The notes beneath the pieces were generated by a model. The model was not told the origin of the DNA. It did not search any database and was given only the letters and a program-made list of their open reading frames with translations. This document shows positions 1 through 7,333 of a stretch of 64,000 nt of DNA, piece by piece (the stretch's first letter is position 1; every line of letters begins with the position of its first letter). The DNA comes from an uncultured Lachnospiraceae bacterium (GTDB taxonomy: Bacteria; Bacillota; Clostridia; Lachnospirales; Lachnospiraceae): the NCBI GenBank assembly GCA_910585765.1, contig CAJUES010000005.1:1-64000 (forward strand). The letters are read 5' to 3'. The translations under genes were made by a program, and so were the position numbers.

Positions 1-2
1 AG

Positions 3-1217
3 AATATCAAGCTCAATCCTGTTTCAATGGGAATTGCGAATTTTAAGCGTGACCGAAAAAAGACCGTTGCCATTGTAGCCTCATTGAGTTTGGGCGGAAT
101 TATTCTGCTTGTGGTATCATCCATTGTTTTGCTGCGCTCACCAGAGGCACTTGCAAGACAGTTTTTCCCGGACGGCGACTATAAAATTTATTTGGATTCC
201 GAAGTGGCAGAAGAAAAGGTTATGGCAGCGGGAAATCCACTGAATGAGGAATTAAAGCAGGAAATCTTATCTATTGATGGCGTTACAGATATAATTCCAA
301 GCAGAAAATCTCTCCATGCAACTTTTAAGACAGACATTTTTCAAAGCAGTGGTATGTGTGATATGCTGACTGACCAGAATTATGCGACCGTTGAAGCAGC
401 TCTGATGGATGGAACGATGCCAAAAGATTCCCACAGTATTGTACTTGATTATTATGTACTAAATCGCAATGAAGATATAGGAGTTGGTTCGACAGTTGAC
501 TTTTATTTTGGAGATGGACAACCGCCTGTTTTTGTTACTATATCGGGATTGTATGATTCAAGCAAGGTATATTCAGGACATGGAAAAATGCACCTCGATG
601 GAGCGCTCCTTTTTGCGCCAGAAGCATTGTTCCATGAATTACACCCGGAAATCACCTCTTTCGATTATTCATGGAGCATTGTGAACGACCCGAAAAAAGC
701 GGAAGCTGTAAAATCTGGCCTGAAAAATATTGTTGCCAGCCATAGTAATATTGCCTTAGATGAAATCAATACAGTGATTGAATATGAAGAAATGACAAAT
801 TCCTTTGCATTTGGCAGTATGGAGGTACTTTCATGGATGGTGTTCCTCTTTGGCGTTATCAACCTTATCAATACGACACTCTCTAACCAGATAGCCCGAA
901 AGCAAGAAAACAGTGTTTTGCGTTCCATCGGTCTGACCCAAAAGCAGCTATGTAAAATGAACATCTGCGAGGGGCTGTGCTATGCGTTCTTTGCAACATT
1001 GGCGACGCTGATCGTTGGGCTTCCGGCTTCCATCTTTGCTTGCAGAAAAATGAGTATAGGTGCTTTTGCAGGAAATGTAGTACCTTACAAATTCCCTGTT
1101 TTGGAAATGGGCCTGTTCATTCTGGTGTTGTTCGGAATGGAGATAATCTTGTCTGTATGGACAATTCGCAGACAGAAAAAACAATCCCTGATTGAACAAA
1201 TGCGGGCGATGGAATAA
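3..1217 (+). CDS. ABC transporter permease, FtsX/MacB type (5' end outside window)
   Basis: This is the C-terminal part of a permease for an ATP-driven exporter or peptide-sensing transporter in the cytoplasmic membrane. The reading frame is open to the left window edge, and the first in-frame ATG (27) falls inside a typical mid-protein segment, so the true start is upstream. Visible from M27 are a membrane segment at about residues 13-37, an extracytoplasmic region of about 220 residues, and three membrane segments at about 263-285, 312-338 and 357-377. The last three form the FtsX-like C-terminal bundle, with the usual cytoplasmic stretch containing ENSVLRSIGLTQKQL, the FtsX coupling region. 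A strong terminator follows, so it ends its own operon. The substrate cannot be read from sequence; peptides or lipids are usual for the family. Confidence 0.85.
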   Translation, partial: NIKLNPVSMGIANFKRDRKKTVAIVASLSLGGIILLVVSSIVLLRSPEALARQFFPDGDYKIYLDSEVAEEKVMAAGNPLNEELKQEILSIDGVTDIIPSRKSLHATFKTDIFQSSGMCDMLTDQNYATVEAALMDGTMPKDSHSIVLDYYVLNRNEDIGVGSTVDFYFGDGQPPVFVTISGLYDSSKVYSGHGKMHLDGALLFAPEALFHELHPEITSFDYSWSIVNDPKKAEAVKSGLKNIVASHSNIALDEINTVIEYEEMTNSFAFGSMEVLSWMVFLFGVINLINTTLSNQIARKQENSVLRSIGLTQKQLCKMNICEGLCYAFFATLATLIVGLPASIFACRKMSIGAFAGNVVPYKFPVLEMGLFILVLFGMEIILSVWTIRRQKKQSLIEQMRAME

Positions 1218-1230
1218 CCGTATGGAATCG

Positions 1231-1261
1231 GCGGGGCGGCGTGTGCTGCCCCGCTTTTTTT
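1231..1261 (+). terminator. Rho-independent terminator after the first permease
   Basis: A perfect 7-bp GC stem (GCGGGGC/GCCCCGC) with a 10-nt loop is followed directly by seven T residues. It separates the upstream permease operon from the regulator operon. Confidence 0.9.
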
Positions 1262-1437
1262 AATCGGACTTTCTGATAATACAGGAGTGTAAGTACATAG
1301 GCTGCACATTTCCCTGTGTCCGCGACAGTATCCATCGCGGTTTGAAGCAGCCGGCAAAGTATTTTTAGAACAGAGGCATAAAGATCGCAAGGTTTCATAG
1401 TGCTTCCGGCACAGGATCTTGCGCCCTGCCTACGCAC
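1262..1437. other. Intergenic stretch without recognised gene
   Basis: No coding signal or structured RNA was recognised here. A short TACA-N4-TGTA element occurs around 1280-1291 and resembles half of the longer palindrome at 6546-6567, but at four bases per arm it may be chance. Confidence 0.4.
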
Positions 1438-1466
1438 TTGTATTCTTCGGGCAAATGAAATATAAT
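1438..1466 (+). promoter_or_regulatory. Sigma-A promoter of the response regulator operon
   Basis: TTGTAT (1438-1443) and TATAAT (1461-1466) are separated by 17 bp. The predicted transcript starts near 1473 and gives a leader of about 90 nt before the regulator gene. Confidence 0.7.
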
Positions 1467-1506
1467 AGAGTGGATTGTCGGAGATATGAATATGGATCAT
1501 AGGACA

Positions 1507-1537
1507 CTCAGAGAGGCTGGTGAAAAGCCTCTCTGAG
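1507..1537 (+). promoter_or_regulatory. Perfect 12-bp hairpin in the regulator leader
   Basis: The arms CTCAGAGAGGCT and AGCCTCTCTGAG (1507-1518 and 1526-1537) pair perfectly around a 7-nt loop. No T-run follows, so it does not look like a terminator. It lies between the promoter and the ribosome binding site and could stabilise the mRNA or act in regulation. Confidence 0.6.
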
Positions 1538-1564
1538 CGTCATGAATCGAGAAGGTGATAAGCG

Positions 1565-2251
1565 ATGAGGATTTTAGTCATAGAAGATGATCTGGCATTA
1601 AGTGCCGGACTGTGTTTTGAACTGGACAGTAACGGCTATCTGACGGTGGCAGCATATAACTGCCGGAAAGCCAGACAGCTTTTGCAGGAGGATCCATTTG
1701 ACCTTGCGATCATGGATGTGAATCTGCCGGATGGCGACGGCTTTGATCTCTGCCGGGAAGCGAAAGCGATCAAACCGGAACTCCCCGTGATTTTTTTGAC
1801 AGCAAATGATCTGGATCAGGATGTGCTGAACGGATTTGATCTGGGCGCCGAGGATTATATTACAAAGCCGTTTCATATGCAGATTTTTTTGCGGCGGGTA
1901 GAGGTCGCCATCCGAAGAGGAAACAAAGCGACTGTGCCCCTTGCGGATCGCTGGACGGACGGGTTTCTTCTGATTGATTTTGGTGCGCTGACTGCCGTGC
2001 GGGGCGGGGAAAAGCTGTCGATCACGCCCAACGAATATAAGCTGCTGAAAGCACTGACAGAGCATGCGGGCAACATCATTACCCGACAGCTTTTGCTGGA
2101 ACGGCTGTGGGATTGTGATGGGAACTTCATTGATGACCACACACTTACGGTGACGATGAATCGGCTTCGTGCGAAGATCGAGTATGACGATCATACCTAT
2201 ATCAAGACTATCCGGGGTATGGGGTATATCTGGACAGGAGGCAGACAATGA
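1565..2251 (+). CDS. Response regulator, OmpR family
   Basis: DNA-binding half of a two-component system. The 228 residues comprise a receiver domain (about 1-118) and a C-terminal winged-helix trans_reg_C domain (about 130-226). The receiver has the acidic pocket D8/D9, phospho-acceptor D51 (IMDVNLPDGDGF), T79 and K101 (ITKPF). The ATG at 1565 follows GAGAAGGTGATAAGCG. The gene overlaps the kinase by ATGA, so the two are translationally coupled. With two ATPase/permease pairs downstream, the likely role is inducing these transporters on envelope stress or antimicrobial peptides, as known for BceR-like regulators. The link to these particular transporters is inferred from synteny. Confidence 0.93.
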   Translation: MRILVIEDDLALSAGLCFELDSNGYLTVAAYNCRKARQLLQEDPFDLAIMDVNLPDGDGFDLCREAKAIKPELPVIFLTANDLDQDVLNGFDLGAEDYITKPFHMQIFLRRVEVAIRRGNKATVPLADRWTDGFLLIDFGALTAVRGGEKLSITPNEYKLLKALTEHAGNIITRQLLLERLWDCDGNFIDDHTLTVTMNRLRAKIEYDDHTYIKTIRGMGYIWTGGRQ

Positions 2252-3267
2252 AGAAGCACACGAAAACTTTGAAAATTTTGATGGTTTTGGCAGCTGCGGT
2301 GCTTTTTTCTTTGCTGTGCTGGTTATTGTGGGCATTTGTTCCCCGTTCCAGTGTTCGTTACAGCCTCTTGGCTGTGACAGGTGGTATTTTTGTATTGGCC
2401 GGTCTGGGGATATGGTTTTGGCAGAGACAGGTCTTTCACTTTGCAGACGAAATATGTGACACGCTGGATGCCTTGATTTCCGGGAGACAGCCGGAGATGG
2501 AGCGGCCTTTTGAGGACAGCGTGACAGCCAGGTTACAGGGAAAACTCCTGCAATACTATGACATCATGAACGAAGGCAAGGTGCAGAGCCAGCGGGATAA
2601 GCAGACCATTCAGGAGCTGGTCAGCGATATTTCCCATCAGGTGAAAACCCCTGTTGCCAATCTTCAGATGTTTACCGGCATCCTGAAACAGCATCAGCTG
2701 ACAGAGGAAAAGCGGGCGGAGTTTCTGGAAACCATGGCGTCACAGATCAATAAACTGGATTTTCTGATGCAGTCTTTGATCAAAATGTCCCGGCTGGAAA
2801 CGGGAACTTTTGTTCTACACATGGAAGAGGCACCTCTTGATAAGACCATTGCCCAGGCGATCAGTACCGTATGGGCGAAAGCGGACCAAAAAAACATCCA
2901 GTTGTCGGTGGAATGCGCGTCGTCGATCACTGCGCAGCATGACCCTAAGTGGACAGCGGAGGCTCTGGGCAATATCCTGGACAACGGGGTAAAATACACC
3001 CCGGAAGGCGGCAGCATTTGTGTGTCTGTCCGCCCGTGGCAATTCTATACGCGAATTGATATATCCGATACCGGTATTGGCATCCATGAGGAGCATTATC
3101 ACGATATTTTCCAGCGTTTTTATCGGGCGCAGGAAACAGCTGCCGAAGAGGGCGTTGGTCTGGGGCTGTATCTTGCCAACGGGATCATTACGCGGCAGAA
3201 AGGCTATATCAGCGTAAAATCAAATGATGGAGAAGGCAGCACCTTCTCTGTCTATTTGCTGAGTTGA
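2248..3267 (+). CDS. Sensor histidine kinase with short extracytoplasmic loop
   Basis: Membrane histidine kinase of 339 residues. Two membrane segments (about 8-30 and 37-58) are separated by only a few residues, so there is no real extracellular sensor domain. This is typical of intramembrane-sensing BceS-like kinases, which rely on a partner ABC transporter for input. The HisKA box SDISHQVKTPVANLQ places the phospho-histidine at H130. The ATPase domain shows the N box (LGNILDNGVKYTPEGG), G1 (DTGIGI) and G2 (GVGLGLYL). Start overlaps the regulator stop (ATGA). The 43-nt gap to the downstream ATPase gene has no visible terminator, so regulator, kinase, ATPase and permease are likely one operon. 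Confidence 0.93.
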   Translation: MKKHTKTLKILMVLAAAVLFSLLCWLLWAFVPRSSVRYSLLAVTGGIFVLAGLGIWFWQRQVFHFADEICDTLDALISGRQPEMERPFEDSVTARLQGKLLQYYDIMNEGKVQSQRDKQTIQELVSDISHQVKTPVANLQMFTGILKQHQLTEEKRAEFLETMASQINKLDFLMQSLIKMSRLETGTFVLHMEEAPLDKTIAQAISTVWAKADQKNIQLSVECASSITAQHDPKWTAEALGNILDNGVKYTPEGGSICVSVRPWQFYTRIDISDTGIGIHEEHYHDIFQRFYRAQETAAEEGVGLGLYLANGIITRQKGYISVKSNDGEGSTFSVYLLS

Positions 3268-3309
3268 GCAGACAGCGTATAGGAAAAGGGAGAAAGGAAA
3301 TACGAAGCG

Positions 3310-3975
3310 ATGGAAATTGTAACGGTACATCAATTAAAGAAATACTTTGGAAAGGGAGAGGCACAAGTCAAAGCCCTGGATGGTATCGACCTTTCTATTG
3401 AGAAGGGTAAATTTACCGCCATTATTGGTGCATCCGGCTCCGGCAAAACCACTTTGCTGAACATGATCGGCGGGCTGGACACCCCTGATGAGGGGGAAGT
3501 GATCGTAGATGGTGTCAATCTGGCTGGTTTGAAGGAAAAAGAGCTGGCTGTGTTTCGCCGCCGCAAAGCAGGTTTTGTGTATCAGAATTTTAATCTGGTT
3601 CCAACACTGACCGTAAAAGAAAACATTCTGTTCCCCCTTAGTCTGGCTGGCAGTACGCCGGATCAGTGTTTCTTTGCGGATGTCATGCGGCAGCTTCGGC
3701 TGGAGAACCGGCTGAATGCCTATCCACACGAGCTTTCCGGCGGCGGGCAGCAGCGGGCAGCCATCGCCAGGGCTCTGATTGCCAGGCCAGCCATTCTTCT
3801 CGCCGATGAACCTACCGGAAACCTGGATGTAAAAAGTGGACAGAATGTGTTGGGACTTTTGAAACTGTCCGTAGAAACGTATCACCAGACACTCATTATG
3901 ATCACCCACAACCTTGAGATCGCACAGATGGCTGACCGTGTGCTTCGCATAGAAGATGGCCGCCTGAAAGCGTAA
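3310..3975 (+). CDS. ABC transporter ATPase, MacB/LolD/BceA-like (first pair)
   Basis: Nucleotide-binding subunit of 221 residues for the permease that starts 10 nt after its stop. Walker A is GASGSGKTT, Walker B with the D-loop is ILLADEPTGNLD, and the switch histidine is in MITHN. The signature motif reads LSGGGQQR instead of LSGGQQQR, a substitution of the glutamine that normally ends the C-loop. The start is supported by GGGAGAAAGGA about 10 nt upstream. Family knowledge suggests two ATPases pair with one or two large FtsX-type permeases. The paralogue at 6651-7322 keeps the canonical signature. Confidence 0.92.
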   Translation: MEIVTVHQLKKYFGKGEAQVKALDGIDLSIEKGKFTAIIGASGSGKTTLLNMIGGLDTPDEGEVIVDGVNLAGLKEKELAVFRRRKAGFVYQNFNLVPTLTVKENILFPLSLAGSTPDQCFFADVMRQLRLENRLNAYPHELSGGGQQRAAIARALIARPAILLADEPTGNLDVKSGQNVLGLLKLSVETYHQTLIMITHNLEIAQMADRVLRIEDGRLKA

Positions 3976-3985
3976 GGAGGTTGTC

Positions 3986-6523
3986 ATGCTTGCAAATAAC
4001 AACCTGAAAATATGTCACACACTTGCGTGGCGGGACTTTGAATTTCACAAAGTAAAAAATTTACTGCTGGTTTTAGCGATCGTTTTGATCACAGGATTGT
4101 ATACGTTCACTTTTCTTCTGGGCAGCGCAGTAGAAAATGGGTTTCTGCTCAATTATAAGTACCAATACGGCTCCACCAGCCACATCCTCTACCACGGATT
4201 GACCGCACATCAGGCAGATAAATTAGCGCAGCATCCCTATGTAAAAAGCACGGTCCGGATCAGCGCTTTGGGCCAGCTCTCCGATGAGATGATGGGTGTT
4301 CGCAGTGTCAAGCTGGCTGTAACCGATCAGGACTATGCCGAGAGCATCCTCTCTGTTCCTACAACGGGGCGTTTGCCAGAGAAAGCGGGAGAAATCGCTC
4401 TGGATGAATTTACCATGGACTCTCTGGGGGGTCTTCATGAACTGGGTGCTCCGGTGTCTATTCAGTGGACAGACAGCAAGGGAGGACAGCACAGTAATGA
4501 CTTTACCCTCTGCGGATGGTGGGCAAGCCCCACAAATTTCTCAGAAGCCTGTGCCTGGGTGACAGCGGAGTGTGCTGCCGGACTTCTGACCGGCTACCCG
4601 GATACGGCATCCGTCACGATGGGGGTCGATCTCCATCAGCCAAAGGAATTGGAGCAGCAGGCGCAGCAGATCATGACAGATCAGGGCGTAAATCAGGTTC
4701 TTTACACGACCAATCTGGCATATAACGAAGCCAGAATGGAAATGGCAAGTCAGCATGCAACACCGTTCTACATTCCTGCCTTGGTGGTGCTTTTGTGTGG
4801 TTTTTTGATGATCTACAGTATCATTCATGTGGCAATGGATCAGGATAGCCGCTTTTTTGCGGGTTTGAAAACTTTGGGCATGACACCGCGGCAGATCCGA
4901 TGGTTTCTGTTGGAAAAGGCCGCGCTGCTCTCTCTTATTGGCTTGCTCCCCGGCTGGCTGATGGGATTTGGTATACAATATCTGGTCACACCGCGGATCG
5001 TGACTGGCATGGAGCAAAACCCGGGAACCTACTTCCTGTCCTGGGAGCCGTTCGCGCTGGCAGCACTCAGTACCTTCGGAACCGTTTTACTGGCGTATTT
5101 TCTGCCTGCTGCCAGGACAGGTGCAATGATGCCGACTCAGATGCTGCGGAATCTGGATGGACGGGTGCCGAGAGGACGGAGGCGCAGCGGTACAGGGAAA
5201 GTCAGTGTTCTTCGTCTGGCTCTTCGCTCCCTGTGGAGAAATAAAAGGCGTACACTTCTCTCATTGCTGTCATTGCTGTTCTCCCTTCTGTTGCTCTGTT
5301 TTACCTGGATTTGTTACACCAGTTACGACGAAGGACTGTATTTAAACGGGATGTCTCCGTGGGACTACACCATCGAGGATGGCTCTGCTGCCTCCACTGT
5401 ACAGCGGTATAACCCCAACAATCGGGCGATCACGGAACAGATCGTAGGCGATCTGCGTGGACGCAGCGAAGTTTTGGAAGTCAGTGTCCTGAAATCGAAG
5501 GAAGTGGTTCTGACGGCTTCTGACGAGCTGCGCCGGCGGATCGTGGACTTTTACAATGAACCTTATGATGAGACCATGACCCGTAGAGAGAGTCAGGCTG
5601 CCTACCCCGATTGGTGTGCCGGTTTGGACTGCCTGGAACAGACGGGCAGCTACTACGGCATAGTGATCGCGCTGGAGGACGCCTACCTGCGGTATGTACT
5701 GCACAACTGTCCAGTCACCAGCGGTGATTTTGATGCGGAACAGTTTGCTGACGGGCGGTATGTTGTAGCGGCAGGCGCTTATGCGGAGGGCGTGTCCTCG
5801 CCTGCCGCCGGAGAAACTGTAGAGCTGGGGGGAGAGCAGCTTACCGTGCTGGCTTCTGTTATGGGAGATACCTCATTTTTAAGCGGACGTAACAGTTTAG
5901 AGTCCAGCTTTCATCTGGCTTATTTTGTGCCGCTGTCCTTATTTGACCGGCTGTTCCCTGATGAGGGGATCCGTCAGCTGGCGGTCAACATTGATCGCAG
6001 CGGGCAGGAGGAATTTGAACACTATCTCAGCTCATATGAGCAGGGGGTGAATCGCGGGATCGGTGTTTGGATGCGCAGCGATTATCAGGAAGCTTTCCAG
6101 AGCGCCAGGTTGAATAAATGCCTGCCCGAGCTGATCGTCGGGATCGTGTTGATGATCATTGGCCTTTTGAACTTTGCCAATATGCTGGTTACAAAGACGA
6201 TGGTCCGAAAAAAAGAATTTGCGGTCTATCAGAGTCTTGGTATGACAGGCAGACAGCTGCAATGGCTTTTGCTGACAGAAGGCTTGCTTCATGGGACTCT
6301 TTTGATCGTGATTTTGCTGCCAGTGACCTTCTTTGTGACCTGGTTTGGGATGCCGGCAGTTTTTTCACAGCTTAATACTTGGTGTATGACCTATCATTAT
6401 ACGCTGGCTCCTTTGTGGGTAGCCTTGCTTTTCATACTGTTTCTGGCAGTGGCAGTACCCCTGATGTGCTGCCGGTTTATTGAGAAAGGAAGCATTACGG
6501 AGCGTTTGCGGATCGTAGTGTGA
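3986..6523 (+). CDS. Large ABC transporter permease, FtsX family (first pair)
   Basis: Polytopic permease of 845 residues. Predicted membrane segments are at about 26-46, 266-290, 310-335, 355-378, 425-447, 715-735, 765-790 and 810-832, a 1+3+1+3 layout of two FtsX-like modules. Two large extracytoplasmic domains follow segments 1 and 5. The start is supported by AAGGAGG ending 5 nt before the ATG. It belongs to the ABC3 permease group used in antimicrobial-peptide resistance and envelope-stress sensing. The substrate is not readable. It is a diverged paralogue of the permease at 7334-9895; both share the pattern of two FtsX modules and the ending ERLR. Confidence 0.9.
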   Translation: MLANNNLKICHTLAWRDFEFHKVKNLLLVLAIVLITGLYTFTFLLGSAVENGFLLNYKYQYGSTSHILYHGLTAHQADKLAQHPYVKSTVRISALGQLSDEMMGVRSVKLAVTDQDYAESILSVPTTGRLPEKAGEIALDEFTMDSLGGLHELGAPVSIQWTDSKGGQHSNDFTLCGWWASPTNFSEACAWVTAECAAGLLTGYPDTASVTMGVDLHQPKELEQQAQQIMTDQGVNQVLYTTNLAYNEARMEMASQHATPFYIPALVVLLCGFLMIYSIIHVAMDQDSRFFAGLKTLGMTPRQIRWFLLEKAALLSLIGLLPGWLMGFGIQYLVTPRIVTGMEQNPGTYFLSWEPFALAALSTFGTVLLAYFLPAARTGAMMPTQMLRNLDGRVPRGRRRSGTGKVSVLRLALRSLWRNKRRTLLSLLSLLFSLLLLCFTWICYTSYDEGLYLNGMSPWDYTIEDGSAASTVQRYNPNNRAITEQIVGDLRGRSEVLEVSVLKSKEVVLTASDELRRRIVDFYNEPYDETMTRRESQAAYPDWCAGLDCLEQTGSYYGIVIALEDAYLRYVLHNCPVTSGDFDAEQFADGRYVVAAGAYAEGVSSPAAGETVELGGEQLTVLASVMGDTSFLSGRNSLESSFHLAYFVPLSLFDRLFPDEGIRQLAVNIDRSGQEEFEHYLSSYEQGVNRGIGVWMRSDYQEAFQSARLNKCLPELIVGIVLMIIGLLNFANMLVTKTMVRKKEFAVYQSLGMTGRQLQWLLLTEGLLHGTLLIVILLPVTFFVTWFGMPAVFSQLNTWCMTYHYTLAPLWVALLFILFLAVAVPLMCCRFIEKGSITERLRIVV

Positions 6524-6545
6524 TAGAGACAGCCGCCTTTTTTCA

Positions 6546-6577
6546 AAAGGTACAAAACTGTACCTTTGTTGTACCTT
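6546..6577 (+). promoter_or_regulatory. Candidate operator: 9-4-9 palindrome plus a third half-site
   Basis: AAAGGTACA (6546-6554) and TGTACCTTT (6559-6567) are perfect inverted arms around AAAC, and a further half-site TTGTACCTT follows at 6569-6577. This sits 74-105 bp before the second ATPase gene in an otherwise short intergenic region. Dimeric binding sites of BceR-like regulators are known to have inverted arms with a 4-bp centre, so binding of the 1565 regulator is a reasonable inference. A weak -10-like TAGAAT at 6597-6602 follows, without a clear -35. Confidence 0.6.
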
Positions 6578-6650
6578 CTCTGTGACATTGAACTGGTAGA
6601 ATATAGTCAGAAACGGGAAACGGATTCCCGGTTACAAGGAGGAGATACTT

Positions 6651-7322
6651 ATGGAAGCAATTTTGAGGGCTGCCGGTCTTAAAAAATATTACGGCAAGGG
6701 TGAAGCTTTGGTCAAGGCATTGGATGGTATAGATCTGGAGATCGAGCGTGGCAAGTTCACGGCGATCATTGGCACCTCCGGCTCCGGAAAATCTACGCTG
6801 TTAAATATGCTGGGCGGACTCGATACCCCCAGCGAGGGCAGTATTCAAATCGGAAATACGGAACTGGCAAAGCTAGGCAGCGAACAGGCTACCATTTTCC
6901 GGCGCAATCATATCGGCTTTATCTTTCAAAATTACAATCTGGTGCCGGTACTCAGTGTCTGGGAAAATATTATTTTTCCCATTGCTCTGGATGGCCGCAA
7001 GTCTGATGAAACGTTTATCATGGAGATCGTCCGTCTGCTTGGTCTGGAGAAGAAGCTCGATAGCCTGCCGAACAATCTTTCCGGCGGGCAGCAGCAGAGA
7101 GTGGCGATCGCCCGCGCGCTGGCATCTAAGCCTGCCATTATCCTGGCGGATGAACCCACGGGCAACCTGGATTCCAAAACCAGTGACGATGTGATCGGTC
7201 TGCTGAAAATGACCGGCAAAGAATTTAACCAGACGATCGTGATGATCACCCATAACCCGGAAATTGCACAGATGGCGGATCGCATTGTCCGAATTGAGGA
7301 CGGCCGCATCGTGTCTCAATAA
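6651..7322 (+). CDS. ABC transporter ATPase, MacB/LolD/BceA-like (second pair)
   Basis: Nucleotide-binding subunit of 223 residues. Walker A is GTSGSGKST, the signature LSGGQQQRVAIARAL is canonical, Walker B with the D-loop is IILADEPTGNLD, and the H-switch is MITHN. AAGGAGGAG lies 6 nt before the ATG. It is a close paralogue of the ATPase at 3310-3975. It has its own upstream palindrome and probably its own promoter. The paired permease starts 12 nt downstream. Having two complete ATPase/permease pairs after one two-component system suggests one pair may sense and one may transport, as known for some Bacillales and Clostridia modules. That division is an inference. Confidence 0.93.
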   Translation: MEAILRAAGLKKYYGKGEALVKALDGIDLEIERGKFTAIIGTSGSGKSTLLNMLGGLDTPSEGSIQIGNTELAKLGSEQATIFRRNHIGFIFQNYNLVPVLSVWENIIFPIALDGRKSDETFIMEIVRLLGLEKKLDSLPNNLSGGQQQRVAIARALASKPAIILADEPTGNLDSKTSDDVIGLLKMTGKEFNQTIVMITHNPEIAQMADRIVRIEDGRIVSQ

Positions 7323-7333
7323 GGGAGGGATGC

